Assembly (NCBI GenBank): GCA_030144725.1
Contig: JASKMD010000029.1
Location: 13,296,700-13,360,699 of the forward strand
Reading direction: 5' to 3'
Length of the DNA stretch: 64,000 nt
From: Haematococcus lacustris
Lineage: Eukaryota; Chlorophyta; Chlorophyceae; Chlamydomonadales; Haematococcaceae
Positions within the stretch are counted from its first letter, which is position 1. Each line of letters starts with the position of its first letter. This document shows, piece after piece, positions 32,228-44,100 of this stretch. Below the pieces are notes generated by a model. It was not told the DNA's origin and did not search any database. It saw only the letters and a list, made by a program, of their open reading frames with translations. A program made the translations under genes and the position numbers.

Positions 32228-35200
32228 CTACTGTGCCTCAACAGGTTGCTGCTGTTGTGCCTTGGGTGGCTTGTCTCGCAGCCGCTTATAGCCCAGGCCA
32301 GGGTACTCCCTTCCCTTGGCTGGCAGCTTCCCCTGCTCTGGCCAGTAGCACAGCTCTAGCGGGCGCCACCTGCTCTCCCCAATGCGCTGCATGTTCAGCG
32401 CTGCATTGCAGTCCCTGTCCAGCCACCTGCCTGGCTGTGGTGCTGGCTTGGCTTTGGCAGCCTTGCCCTTGCCCTTGCCTTTGCCCTTCTTGGGCTCAGC
32501 TGCCGGCTCAGCCTTGGTGTGCTTGCTGCGCTTGGCTGGCGGGGGAGTGCTGGGCCCTGGCTCTGAGGCTGCTGGCTGTGTGGCTGACTGGCTGCTGCGT
32601 GGGGCCTGTAGGGGCCTTCGGGGGGCCACTACAGGGCACCACACCAGGCCCCGCACTGGCTGGCCACGCTCCTGGCTCCAGGCTGGGCGCACCAGGCGCT
32701 GTTCCACCTGCCCTGCTGGTGGCTTCCAACCTGCAGGCCTTGTGGCACTGAGTTTGTTCAGCTCCTCCTCACATGGTTGCTGGCCATTCACTGCTAAGCT
32801 GACCCGGGTGGTGCGGTGCTCATCCACAAGCACCACCCTGCCCCGATGCTGGTCTGCCTGTGCCCATGGGCCTGCACACCACCTTGCAGCAGGCCCGCAA
32901 CACCGCATCAGCACCCCAGCCTCCCGCCCACCCCCAGTGCCAAAGCCAGCTGCTCCAAAGAACACCACCAGCTGCTTGGCACGCCCATGGCGCTTCATGG
33001 ACAACTCCGCCATCTCCTCCTCCAGCTGCAGCCATGCACACAAGGCACACACATGGTGGCTGACATGGTGGCCACCACCTCCCAGTCCCTTACCCTGCCT
33101 CCTTCCCACCCACCCTCACCTTCTTGACGAACTGCTCCAACGCCCGGTCCTGAGCTCCGTGGGGCCTCAGCCGCTGCCGTGCCCACTTGGGGTCCAGGTA
33201 CACCTCCCACACTGCGTCCCAGGTGGCCAGGGTGACAGTGATGTGCTTCAGGTTGGCCTTTAGGGAGGTGCCAGCTGAGCTTGCTGCTGCCAGGTGCTGG
33301 AGGTGGGACTTGATTGGAGCCAGCCACCGCTGGGTGGTGCGGCGGGCATTGTTTAGGCCGCTGTCATGCTTCACTTGGCCCTTGGTCAGCTTCCACTGGG
33401 CTAGCCTATCAGCTACCAGCTGGCCTGACGTCTCATCGCCTGTCAGGGCCTAAACAGTAGCCTTCTAAGCGTTAAGCTGTTAGGTTTGATGAGGTGCCCA
33501 GTGGTCGTGGGGTCGGCCCATGGAACGTGCCATCAGTGTGGGGTTGGTAGTCATCAAGGGTGCGACCGAGGATGCTACAACTTGTTTGTAGAAGCTGAGT
33601 GAGATTACCCACAGTCCAACATGTTGTTCCATGTTGAATTAGTTTTGTTGGCCTGACGTCTCATCCCAAGGTTGGTGAATAAGGTTGGTTGGTTGGTAAG
33701 GCTGGTCGAGGCTGCGCTGACAGCCTGGGTGACGCCAGGGTCGATGCCCACCCCAATCTGTGTCTCTGGGTCAAACACGTACTCACGGCTCTCAGCTATG
33801 CCCCTGGCTATGTGGGGGAGTCACACTGCATGGGCCGCTGCTGCTGCTGCACTTGGGCGGCTGCTGCTGCTGCTGGCAGCTGGGGGTGGGGCTGGAGGAG
33901 GGGGAAGGGGGCGCGTGTAATGGACGCACACGCTGACACCGTCTGTCTCCTCCGACCTCTCGAAAGCAAACTCCTTGTTGCGAAGCTTGGGTGTGTTGAA
34001 CCACCTGGCCCAGTTGTGGCTCAGTGCTGGCTCTGAGGTAAATGCTGCTCGATTCTCCTTGGTCAGACCCAGCTGCTTGCACACCCCATGCAGCACCCTG
34101 CTGTCCACCTTGATGAAGTGCACCCCCACCCTGGCCATGGGGGTGAGGGTGAGAGGGGGCGGGCAGGTAAGGGTCCGGGGTCCAACCCCACGCCTCTTGC
34201 CGCGCTTTGGTTGCCCTGGCACAGGGGGGGTGGGGGGCTGCTGCCACTGCTCTAGCCACCGGCACACATGCACTGCATGTCGCATGCGGCAGGGCAGGGG
34301 CAGGGTGTCCTGCAGGGAGCCTTGCTTCTTCATGCCCAGTAGGCGGCGGTGCTTGTTGGCCTCCTCCATCAAGTCAGCCACATGCCCCTTGTCCAGGTGG
34401 GCAGCCTGCAGCTCCGAGCTCTTGGCATTGATGCCATACCCGCACGCCATCTTGATGAACAGCTGCGCCTCCTCCCCGCTCCAGCCTAGCTGGGCCCTGG
34501 CTGCCTTGGCGTATAGCTTGACAAAGCGCTCTGCAGGTCAGGTCAGGTCAGGTCAGGTCAGGTCAGGTCAGGTCAGGTCAGGTCAGGTCAGGTCAGGTCA
34601 GGTCAGGTCAGGTCAGGTCAGGTCAGGTCAGGTCAGGTCAGGTCAGGTCAGGTCAGGTCAGGTCAGGTCAGGTCAGGTCAGGTCAGGTCAGGTCAGGTCA
34701 GGTCAGGTCAGGTCAGGTCAGGTCAGGTCAGGTCAGGTCAGGTCAGGTCAGGTCAGGTCAGGTCAGGTCAGGTCAGGTCAGGTCAGGTCAGGTCAGGTCA
34801 GGTCAGGTCAGGTCAGGTCAGGTCAGGTCAGGTCAGGTCAGGTCAGGTCAGGTCAGGTCAGGTCAGGTCAGGTCAGGTCAGGTCAGGTCAGGTCAGGTCA
34901 GGTCAGGTCAGGTCAGGTCAGGTCAGGTCAGGTCAGGTCAGGTCAGGTCAGGTCCAAGTCCAGGGTCTAGTCACCACCATTACTTGCCTGGGTTGGAGTA
35001 GTGCTGCTGCATGGCCCGCGCCAGCTGCAAGGAGTGTGCGTCGATGGTGTTGGCGTCACCCGCCAGGTTGATGCTGCCCAGATCCTGCAGCTTGGCCAGC
35101 AGCGCCTGGTTGCTGGGGTCCTCAAAGACGGGCATCAGCATGGGGTGGCGGTGCCGAACAATGCGCCGCTGCAGCTGGTTGTAGCATGTCTTGAAGTTGG

Positions 35201-36015
35201 AGTTGGCGAAGAACATGCAGAAGTCTTTCAGCTGCCTGAGCATCAGGGGTTCCTCGCAGTCAAGGGGCAAGGGAGGGCCAGTGGGTGCTGCGGGTGCAAG
35301 GGCTGCCAGGCGGGCGCCCGGGGGGGGGCTGCGTGCCTGGATCAGGCTCTGACTCTGACTCCGAGTCAGACTGTGGCTCTGGCTCTGAGCCACAGTCTGA
35401 CTCGGAGTCAGAGTCAGAGCCACACTCCATGCTGGCAGGCTGGGCAGGGGCAGGCTGGGCAGGGGCACGCGGGGGGAGTGGGGGTAGGGGGGGAGCATCA
35501 GGGGCTTCGGGGGGCTGCACAGCTGCAGGTGTGGGTGCACAGCCATATCCCGGGGTGGGGTAGCCCACAAGGCATGTCAGAAAGATTCTGAGCACAAACA
35601 AAGAGGCGATGACGCGGAGCTGGGAGTGAACCTCAGCCCGCAGCTGGAGGTGCGCCTTTAGCTTGCGCTTGGTCTTCTTGCAGCCGCGCAGCACAGCGCC
35701 ACCCGGGACCTTGATGACCTGCGGACAAGCACAACTACCATTTTGACAGGACACAACGCGGGGACACAAACAGTGCAGGGACACAAACAGTGCGGGGACA
35801 CACAAGGCGGGGGCGGACCCGCACCTGACGTCTGCGCGTGTTCCAGCCATCCCGGCGCTCCCGTCGTTGCTTGGCTTGGGCGGAACGAGACACTGCGATA
35901 GAACCAACAGAAGCGACGGGTTATCTCACAGCGCGTAACTCACGTAGCCCACAGTCGGCTGGGGACACGAACCTTTATGTTTCTTGTCGCTACCCTTCCG
36001 CTTCTTCTTAGCCAT
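32228..36015 (-). CDS. Fanzor-like (eukaryotic TnpB/OrfB) putative RNA-guided nuclease, copy B
   Basis: The most complete copy. N-terminal NLS-like MAKKKRKGSDKKHK (36015), then RRERRDGWNTRRRQ, VIKVPGGAVLRGCKKTKRKL, an acidic SDSDSES stretch and CEEPLMLRQLKDFCMFFANS. After an intron with the AGGTC array come FVKLYAKAARAQLGWSGEEA and VHFIKVDSRVLHGV. RuvC-I is VGIDPGVTQAVS (33728-33750). Then a basic helical part (LKANLKHITVTLATWD), VVFFGAAGFGTGGG, VVLVDEHRTTRVSLAVN (near 32815), a Lys/Ala linker, and RuvC-III RWLDRDCNAALNMQRIGES (near 32410), ending PVEAQ-stop. The RuvC-II Glu could not be placed, and the usual zinc-ribbon Cys pairs are mostly gone. A frame change sits at a run of nine G (35320-35328). 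Activity is therefore uncertain, but the family call is firm. Confidence 0.65.
34535..34954. repeat. (AGGTC)n pentamer array, about 84 units
   Basis: Perfect 5-bp tandem array in an intron of Fanzor copy B. On the gene strand it reads (CTGAC)n and ends CTGACCTGCAG at the 3' splice site. Shorter versions stand at the matching intron ends in copy A (30985-31010) and copy C (37955-37980). Confidence 0.95.
35345..35421. repeat. 77-bp palindrome with 35-bp perfect arms
   Basis: GGCTCTGACTCTGACTCCGA... is followed, after a 7-base TGGCTCT loop, by its exact reverse complement. Within copy B it encodes an acidic Ser-Asp/Ser-Glu run. Confidence 0.9.
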
Positions 36016-36586
36016 CACGCGATGCGCAGTGCGACTGGCGGTGGCCTTTTCAAGCAATCTGGGTTTCCCGTGAAAACTAATTCCCGTGAAAATTCCCGTG
36101 AAAAATACACGGTTGTGTGAAAATACACAAGTGCTCTGTTGCAGCCTTGGTCGTGTTACAGCCTTGGTCACTCAACCCTTGCAGCCCTTGCAGCCCTGCA
36201 ACGTGTGTCACCTGACCTGACCTAACACCTGCCTGCACCCGTGCGAACAGACCTGCTCGGGCAGAGTACCACTATGCAGACATCTTTCACGTTTCGTCAC
36301 GTGCTGACTACCTAGTGCACGGCAGACAAAGTGATGCCAGCTGAGAATCCTTGGGCGCAGCAACATGCAACCCATGTCGGCTAGTGCCTACGTATGCAGC
36401 CATCGAAATATAAAGCAAAAGCACCAACCCGCACCATTGTTTGTACACATCGCCCTGGTCATTGCAAAAGGACTTACCCCGGCAAACATAGTAAAATTTG
36501 GTTGGCATGCTGTGTGTCTGTGTTGTCAAGGCATGTTTCTCATCATGCACACATAACACACATGGAGAGATTATTGCAGCCAGGCA
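36016..36586. other. 5' flank of Fanzor copy B and PEX22 3' intergenic region
   Basis: 36016-36180 is shared with copy D (46453-46560): the AAATACACGGTTGTGTGAAA and AAGTGCTCTGTT-CAGCCTTGGTC blocks. It probably forms the 5' terminal region of the element. The rest up to the PEX22 stop shows no gene. Confidence 0.45.
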
Positions 36587-37390
36587 TCACCTGCAGAAGT
36601 AATTGTGCAGGCTGCTGATACTCCCGACATTGTTTGGAAGGCTTGTGGGCGCTGGCACGTCTGGCCGCTGCTGGAGCAGTAGCTGTGGGACGAAGCGATG
36701 CAAGTTGTCAACAGTTTCTATGTGCCCTTCTATATGCAAATCAGGCTCCAGCTGCCTCACAATTGAAACCTTACCAGGCAGGGTGGAGCAAAACAGCAGA
36801 CGATGAGGTTGAATCTGCCCCGGCTTAACCCCCAATAGACCAGCTGCCTCCAGTGCGCCAGAAACAGCAGCTTGGCCCACTTCATCAATAACGTATGCCA
36901 GGAGCCTGACTTCAGCCAACCGTCCCATCTCCTTAACTACGTCACACGCTGCACGCCGTGCAGTGGCTGAGTCCTGCAGCTGCGACGGGTCCCACTCCTC
37001 CAGCAGTACTCCAGGGGCTGAAATTGTTATTGTCCTGACTCCGCTAAGCTGCGACTGGAGAGCGCGAGCCTTAGCTGAAGGCTGAGAAGACGGCATGGAG
37101 CTGTGGGCCATATCTGCATTTTGTGCTGCAACCTCGCTGCCGTTGGAGACACTTGTGTTGGGCAGCTGCGCCGAGGGGCGACGCGGACGTGCGCTGCTCC
37201 CCCGTAGCTGGTACCATCCTGCCAGCAAGAGCCCAAGACCGAGAACACCTGTCGCTCCTACAGTGCTTGGCTGAGACGTGTGCAGCCAGGCTACAAGGCG
37301 CTGCCACAGGCTTCGAATCAATTGATGAAGCATAGGCAGAACTCGCGGAACTCGCGGCACCAGCGGTTTGTGCATGTGCAATGTTTGCAT
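36587..37390 (-). CDS. PEX22: peroxin 22-like protein (PEX22)
   Basis: Intronless, 267 aa. One predicted membrane segment near aa 43-60 (VGATGVLGLGLLLAGWYQL) follows a short basic N-terminal part. A globular domain spans about aa 115-255: VRTITISAPGVLLEEWDP, EVRLLAYVIDEVGQAAV, HRLLFCSTLPGKVSIVRQLE and PDLHIEGHIETVDNLHRFVP. These match the plant PEX22 pattern, including the cancelled Rossmann-like fold and RQLEPD-HIE motif. PEX22 anchors the ubiquitin-conjugating enzyme PEX4 to the peroxisome membrane for receptor recycling. The first residues are read from sequence overlapping a Fanzor fragment, so a start a few codons inside (MHKPLV or MLHQLI) is possible. Confidence 0.8.
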   Translation of the reverse strand: MQTLHMHKPLVPRVPRVLPMLHQLIRSLWQRLVAWLHTSQPSTVGATGVLGLGLLLAGWYQLRGSSARPRRPSAQLPNTSVSNGSEVAAQNADMAHSSMPSSQPSAKARALQSQLSGVRTITISAPGVLLEEWDPSQLQDSATARRAACDVVKEMGRLAEVRLLAYVIDEVGQAAVSGALEAAGLLGVKPGQIQPHRLLFCSTLPGKVSIVRQLEPDLHIEGHIETVDNLHRFVPQLLLQQRPDVPAPTSLPNNVGSISSLHNYFCR

Positions 37391-38010
37391 GTCTTGTCAT
37401 GCCATGCCCGCATCCCGGTCCGGATTCCCGGATGGCCAGCGTGACGGTGACGTGCCGGCTGTTCATTTCTAAAAGCTGTGACGGACGTTGTTTGGGTCGT
37501 TGGCCTACCGCACCCTGGCGCTCAGTCAGCTTCCACCTGGTCAGCTTGTTTGTCACTAGCTGGCCTGGGTCCCATACCTCCGAGGCTGCGCTGACTGCCT
37601 GTGTGGCGTCGGGGTAGATCCCAATACCAAGTAGCATATCTGGTCAAGCATGATGTCCGCTTTTCAGCTAAGCCCTTGCCAATGCGGAGCATACCTGGGG
37701 CGTGTGCCACTGCTGCTGCCCCCGCCACTGCTTCAGCTGCTTTTGCTTTTGCAGCTGCTTCTGCTGGGAGACTGCTGCTGAGAGGAGTTGGAGCAGGGGC
37801 TGCTGGAGCGGGTAGGGGAGAAGTGCTGGGGAGGGGGCGTGTGAATTGCATGCCCACACCAACACCACCATGGCAGACACAAAGCCATGGCTGGTCCGCT
37901 TGCCCGTGTTGTCTGGGGGTGAGGGTGAAAGGGGGTGGGCAGGTGAGGGTGGTCAGGTAAGGTCCGGTCAGGTCAAGACATATAGTTCTGCCTTCCAGCC
38001 AATGCACCCT
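37350..38010 (-). pseudogene. Fanzor-like copy C, degenerate fragment
   Basis: Matches the middle of copy B: a Pro/Ala-rich stretch after VGMQFTRPLP, LGIGIYPDATQAVSAAS (RuvC-I region, near 37595-37635), GQLVTNKLTRWKLTERQ and SRHVTVTLAIRES. The RuvC-I Asp is replaced by Tyr (GIYPD versus GIDPG). Everything downstream is missing. The fragment stops beside the PEX22 start, and an eroded AGGTC tract marks its upstream edge. Confidence 0.6.
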
Positions 38011-38197
38011 TACGACTCACTACACTACCTGAATGGTTGAGTTCGGCACACTGGTGACCTGCCAACCTCCAGCATGGATTGGACATGGACCTTGGACTTG
38101 GACTTTGGACCATTGGCTGGCGCTTGTATCGATATTTTTACCTGTTAGCTGCAACCGTGGGTAGACAGTATGATGGTCAACTAGCGCGGTCAAAGAA

Positions 38198-41100
38198 ATG
38201 GATGAAGCGTGGCGGGGTTTGCCTGCGGGCCGAGGACCTATGACCCTTGAGTACCTCGGCACGGGAGTGCCGCGCTTACACCAGAGCAAGGAAGATCCCA
38301 GGTCAAACCTTGTGGGTCCCGCGATGGGAGTTTTGGGGGCGAGCGCGCAGCCCAGCACTACGCAGACGCAGCGGGGAGCCAGAAACCGCACCTCCTTGTC
38401 TGGTCTGGGGTCTGAGCTAGGCAAGCTGCGGGCTGAGTTCAACTCCCTGCAGCAACAGCTGCACCAAATGCCAGCTTCCACTCCAAGGCGGGAGTCTGTT
38501 GGCCCAGCACCAATATTAGAAGTACAGGCCCCTGGCAGCTTCACATCAGATGCCATGCCGACAGTGCCAGCACCTGAGGCACCAGCATTGGCTAGACTGG
38601 CGCCTCCTGCGCCAAGACCAGTTCGAAGCCTCATGGCACAGGCAACAGATATGGAGCTGTGCTCAAGCAACACAAGTGTGCAGCATGCTGGCAGGTTCTC
38701 AACCCCAGCAGCAGACCTAGCGGCACGTGCAGCCAGCATTGCCGACTGCCCGCTTGGGGGACGTGAACAGCAGAGTGGTGGCATGTTTCAGTTTCCAAGC
38801 AGTGTGCCCGATGACAGTCAGACATGGCGTGCTGCTAAAGAAATGTTTCTGGACACGGAGCTGACCTCTCTCTGTGAAGAGGTGCTTACAAAGCAGCTGC
38901 AGCGTACCAAGGATGGAGCAACGGAGCAGTCCCGTATTCAGGAGCTAGCGGGTAAGCAGGCTGCCATAGTATGTTGAGACAATGCAACTCTGCATGCAAC
39001 CACATGTGCCTGACGTCCTTGCCTTGTTGTAGTGCTGGTCAAGCACCTACGGAAGGCAGTGCGAGAGCTAGGCTCACGCGCATCTATGTACGTGGATCAG
39101 TGCATTCGGCTGGAGAGGGAGCAAATGAAGCAGGTCGGGTCAGCCTCCAACATGACATATGGGCACAATTATCCACTTAGAGATTGTGACCATAATATGC
39201 TGTAGCTCGTGTCCCGGTGCCCTCACCTTCCAACAGCCCAGACAGGGACTCAACCACAGGCCCTGCCGCCTCACAGCAGATATCATTGGCATCAGCCTGG
39301 TCTGCTGACAATGTCGGTGGATCTGCACAGCCCTGCCTCAGCCCACCAGCATGATGGCTCACAGGCATGCGCAGTGTCAGAGCACACTGCCACGCCTCTT
39401 GCTGGTGTTGATGTTGGGCGTGTGGCAGCTGACCATTCAGTAGCATGAGCATCCTGACTTGGACAGAGCGTTTGAACGGCTTATGGACCATGTGCCAGGA
39501 AGGCTGCATCCTAGGACCTGCCATCTGGGATACTCAGCACCACCAGACTGTGGCACCAATCCAGCTCCAGATGCTGCTGCACTCCAGTCCCTCAGCGCTG
39601 CCACCCAGCACCCTGTTGGTGCCACGAACCACCCGCCTCTTCCATTACAGCTCCAGAGGCGTTGATGCTGCATCTCACCGTAGCAGATGCATTGCACTTC
39701 CCCCAGGCCCAATCAGGCCCATCAGGCTAGGCTGCTGCAAAGGGCGGCATGGGAGTGGTGCTCACTGTAATTCTGGGCAAGCTACTGCCCTGTGTGCTTG
39801 CATGGGGGCACCCAAGGCGTCACTTCCTATGCCTGGCATGCTGCTAGCTCTTGACCAGCCACAGCGGATGTTAGTCCATGTCTACTGAGCTGTGACACAC
39901 GGGCTGTATCTCACTGTTGCCCACATGCGCAGGTTGAGGGACTGCAGCTAGCAGGGAAGAGCGCCATGCGCAGCCTGGAGGCTGAACTGGCAGGCGTGAA
40001 GAAGAGCCTGGCGGGAGTGGAAGCTGGCAGCAAGGCAGAGAGAGCCAACCTGGGTGCTGAGCTGGAGGGAGCGCGATTTGAGGTCAGCCTGCAGGATGCT
40101 GTCACATTAAGGCGCTGAACCCACCACCTCTCTCATCAGCTCAGTGGGAAACAAGTGCTGAAGCAATTGTGACATAATCATGGGAGCTCTCACTAATGGG
40201 TGGTGCTTTGTCTGTATGGGAGCAAACCTCCCTCAGAACCTCAGTGTTTGAACTGGGCGCTTGACCCAGCAGCAGCTACTAAGCTGTCACACTACACAAC
40301 CGCGGCATGGCAGAGGTTGGGGTGATGATGATAATAGCACAGAGGTGGACTGAATGCCCTGCACTTGCCCTGGCCCCCTGATCTGTACCAGGGCATGGCG
40401 TGTGTGCCCTGGGCGTGGAGCTCAAAACCTGTAATGTTGGGGTCAACGTGTTCTGGCAAGCCCAGCTTGCAGGCACACATCCTGCAGGGCCCGTCTCTAT
40501 CCCGCCCCTGCTCATCTTAACACATAGCAGCAGAGTGCCATTTGCTGATGTCTTGCTTGCCCCTCTGTGCTCCGCAGGCAGCACGCATGAAGAGGGAGTT
40601 AGAGCGGGTCACCGAAGAGCGTGACAGGGCAAGAGAAGAGGCAACCCGGGCAGACCAGCAGAGGCAGCAAGCAGAGCTAGAGCTGAAGGTCAGCGACACT
40701 GTCTCCTGCACCAGTCTTGTCCATGCAAGCCTCCACACATGTGTCACCCTCCCTCCGCAGGAGCTGCGGAAGATGGCCAGCCAGCAGATGCGCGAAGTGG
40801 CCGCCACACAAGGGGAGGTGGTGCGCAGCATCAGTGACGAGAAGGCGGCAGCAGAGCGCAGAGAAGCAAGCTTGAAGGTGACCCTACAGATGGCTTGCTG
40901 ATCCTGTGGGCATAGCTGAGCATCTGTGCAAGTGGTAGGACGGTAGGATGGCAGCCACCCCTACAGCTACCCTCCTCTCTTGCTTGCTCGCCTACTGGTG
41001 TTTGCATGCACCTCTCTTCTCCCTTCCTTCTTTTCTTACCACTAAACAAAGACTGACTCAGCTTCACGTGTCTCATGTGCTGGGTGATGTGCACGCAGGA

Positions 41101-44100
41101 GGAAAGCAGCCGGCTGACCCAGCGGCTGGAGGCAGCCAGCTCGTGTGTGGAGGCACTGCAGGGCGAGCTGGCCCTGCTGCAGCAGGTGCACGAGTCTGTT
41201 CGCACGGCGCTGCGCGCAAAAACCATGTCAGAGGAGGAGGCTCACAAGCAGTCCCAACAGGTGCGGCACAGGTGGCTGTGGGTCAAGGTGAGGTAGGGTT
41301 AGGTTAGGTGAGGGTTAGCTGATCTCCCTAGCCTAACCTCAACCCTAACCTGGTGGCTGCTGCTACTCTCTTTGTGTACTGCTGTAAACAGCCCATGTGC
41401 TGTGCACTGCCGCAGTTGAGGTCGGAGCTGCCTTCAGTGAAGGCCCAACTGGCCCAGGCAACTGGTGACCTGGCTGTGGCGCGGGCAGCTGTCGAGGAGT
41501 CACGCAGCCAGGTCCAGCGGCTGTCAGCAGAGCTGGTGTCAGCCAATGCAGCCATGACAGCATCTCAGCAGCAGGTGGCGCTGCTCAGCAACAGCAGCAA
41601 AACGCTGCAGGCTGCAACAGAGGAGGAGCGAAGAAACCTCAAGGTGAGGAAGCGGCTGGAAAGAGTGCGATACAAGGGCTGAACCTGCTACACCATCAGG
41701 TCCTTTGGCAAGACATGGAGGAGTAGTGCAAGCATGGAGCACAGGACTGCCCCTGGCTTGACTGAACTGTGATGTCACACTTGCCGCAGACACTTCTGGC
41801 AGCTGCAGAGCAGCGCGAGGCCGCACTAGCTGAAGAGAAGAGTGCATTGAAGGCAGCTCTGGCAGCTGCCCTGAAGCTGCGGGAGGAGAGTGAGTCAGCG
41901 ATGGCACAAGCACAACGGGAATGCCTGCTGCTCTCCAACCAGTGCATGAACCTGAAACACCAGGTGAGCATGCAGCATGGCCCCTGCATGTGCTGCATAT
42001 GGTAGGCAGTTGTGGCCCAGGACAAGTATGAAGAAGAAAAAGAAGCAGAAGATGGCTCACCCAGCTTCAGCCATCAGCTGCTAGGCTGCTTGGCTGCCGC
42101 CCTCTCCCTCTAGGCGAATGGCCTACCCATTGTATAAGGGTGTGACATGCTGAGTTTAAGTTTATTCATCCAGGTTGAGTTTGTTGCTGGGCAACAAGCA
42201 GAAGCTGAGCGGCAAGCGGTTGCATATCAGAGCGAGCTGAAGACAGCAAAGCAGCAGCTTGACGCAAGCCAGGCGGAGCTGACCACAAAAGAAGACCAAC
42301 TTGGTGTGATGGAAGGTAGAGCTGTCAGGGCCAGATGCCATGGCAAGAGACACATTTGTGCACAATGCGCAACAGCCCACACATCCTGGTTGCCATCACC
42401 ATCATCAGCCCAAAGCCATGCGACAAGCGCATGTCCTGTCCCTTGTCATCATCGTCATTGCCATCATGACCTTGTACACTGTTTGCGCCTGTGCATGGCA
42501 TTTGCCTGTTGGCTTTGCTGCAACACACAGCTTCATAGGTTCAGTCCTGTTCCCTGTGTGCTGCCCTGTGCTGCTGATATCACTTCAGGGGAGTTTGCAG
42601 CCCTGAAGGAGGTGCTGGGTGAGGCAGGCGGCCAGCGTGATGTGGTGGCCAGCTTGCTGACCAAGATTTCGGCGCTTCAGACAGCCGTAGCTGCTGCAGA
42701 GGCCACACGCCGCAAGCTGCACAACGAGCTGGTCTGCATTAGGGGCAATGTGGGTTGCTCTGCCTGCCTTTGCACGTACCCATGCGCCAAGCCATGCAAC
42801 CTGAGGCCAATGCAGCTCAGGCAGACCAGTACACCGTTGTAATGAACACCATTGGGCACTGCACTCTTCACCTTGAAAAGTTGAGGAGAGCGTCATCAAC
42901 TGTCAGTAGTGAGGCTGCATGAGCACATGGCGCCGGTGCTGGTGCCAGTGCAGATTCGAGTGTACTGCCGCGTGAAGCCCCACCCAGCCTCAGTGGTTCG
43001 CTGCGCTCCTGACCAATCTGGCGTTGCCATTGCAGTGGACGGCAAGGAACACACCTTTGCATATGACAGGGTTTTTACCCCGGGCACTGCACAGGAAGAT
43101 GTGAGTCTTCACTGCTACCCGCCTGTCATGTTTCATATCTGGCACCCTGTACTTCTGCCTCCCATCAATGCCACGAGTCTGCAGCCCAGGCTGCCACTAG
43201 CTCCCTACTCCCTGACTGTGGCAAGAGATGCAGGATGAGGGCATGTGTGTGTTGTGTTTTGAGGAGTGCAGGTGTTTGCCAGTGTGTCCGAGCTGGTTCA
43301 GTCAGCCTTGGATGGCTACCACGTGTGCCTCTTCTCATATGGCCAGACCGGGGCGGGCAAGACCTACACCATGCAGGGCACAGACTCCCCAGCTGGCCGA
43401 GGCATCATCCCCAGGGCCGTGGAGAAGGTAAGGGATGGGGGGGTGCATGCATGATCACACATGCACCTGCCTTGCTGTCTGCAGCTCACTGTCGCCAGGT
43501 AGCATTTCCTTGACCCGGGCTCTCCCCTTGTCCTTGCTGACACAGATACTGGACACAGCTGCGCAGCTGCAAGAACAGTGCGAGTGGGAGTACTCTATGG
43601 AGGCATCCTTTGTGGAGGTAGGAGTGCTCCTTCGTAACCAAGCTCCTCAACATACCAACAGTTGATTGAAACCGACTACTGAGTAGTTTTGATCAGCGCA
43701 GTATGTGATGGTTTTAGTGTTCTGTGGCGCACTCCAGGTGTACAACAACTCGTTGCGAGATTTGTTGGGGGGACCCTCCTCGCCCTACATCAACGATCAG
43801 TCCGCCATCAAGCACGACGCCGCAGGCGGTCACACGACCGTCACCGGGGTCAGCAAGGTGCCAATCTCCGATGCCGGCGCGGCCGATGCTCTCATCCGCC
43901 GCGCCGCAGCATCCCGCGCCTGCGAGGCCACCGCCATGAATGCTGAGTCGTCGCGAAGCCACAGCGTGTTCATGCTCTACATCACCGGCAGCCACGCGGC
44001 CACCAACACCCGTCTGCAAGGCTGCTTATGTCTCGTCGACCTGGCCGGCAGGTGTGGCATCGGACTCGACCCCAGGGCACCACAGCTCCAAGGCATGCGA

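Noticed and set aside
34535..34954. CRISPR-like repetition
   Set aside because: Perfect 5-bp tandem units without spacers; a microsatellite-type array, not a CRISPR.
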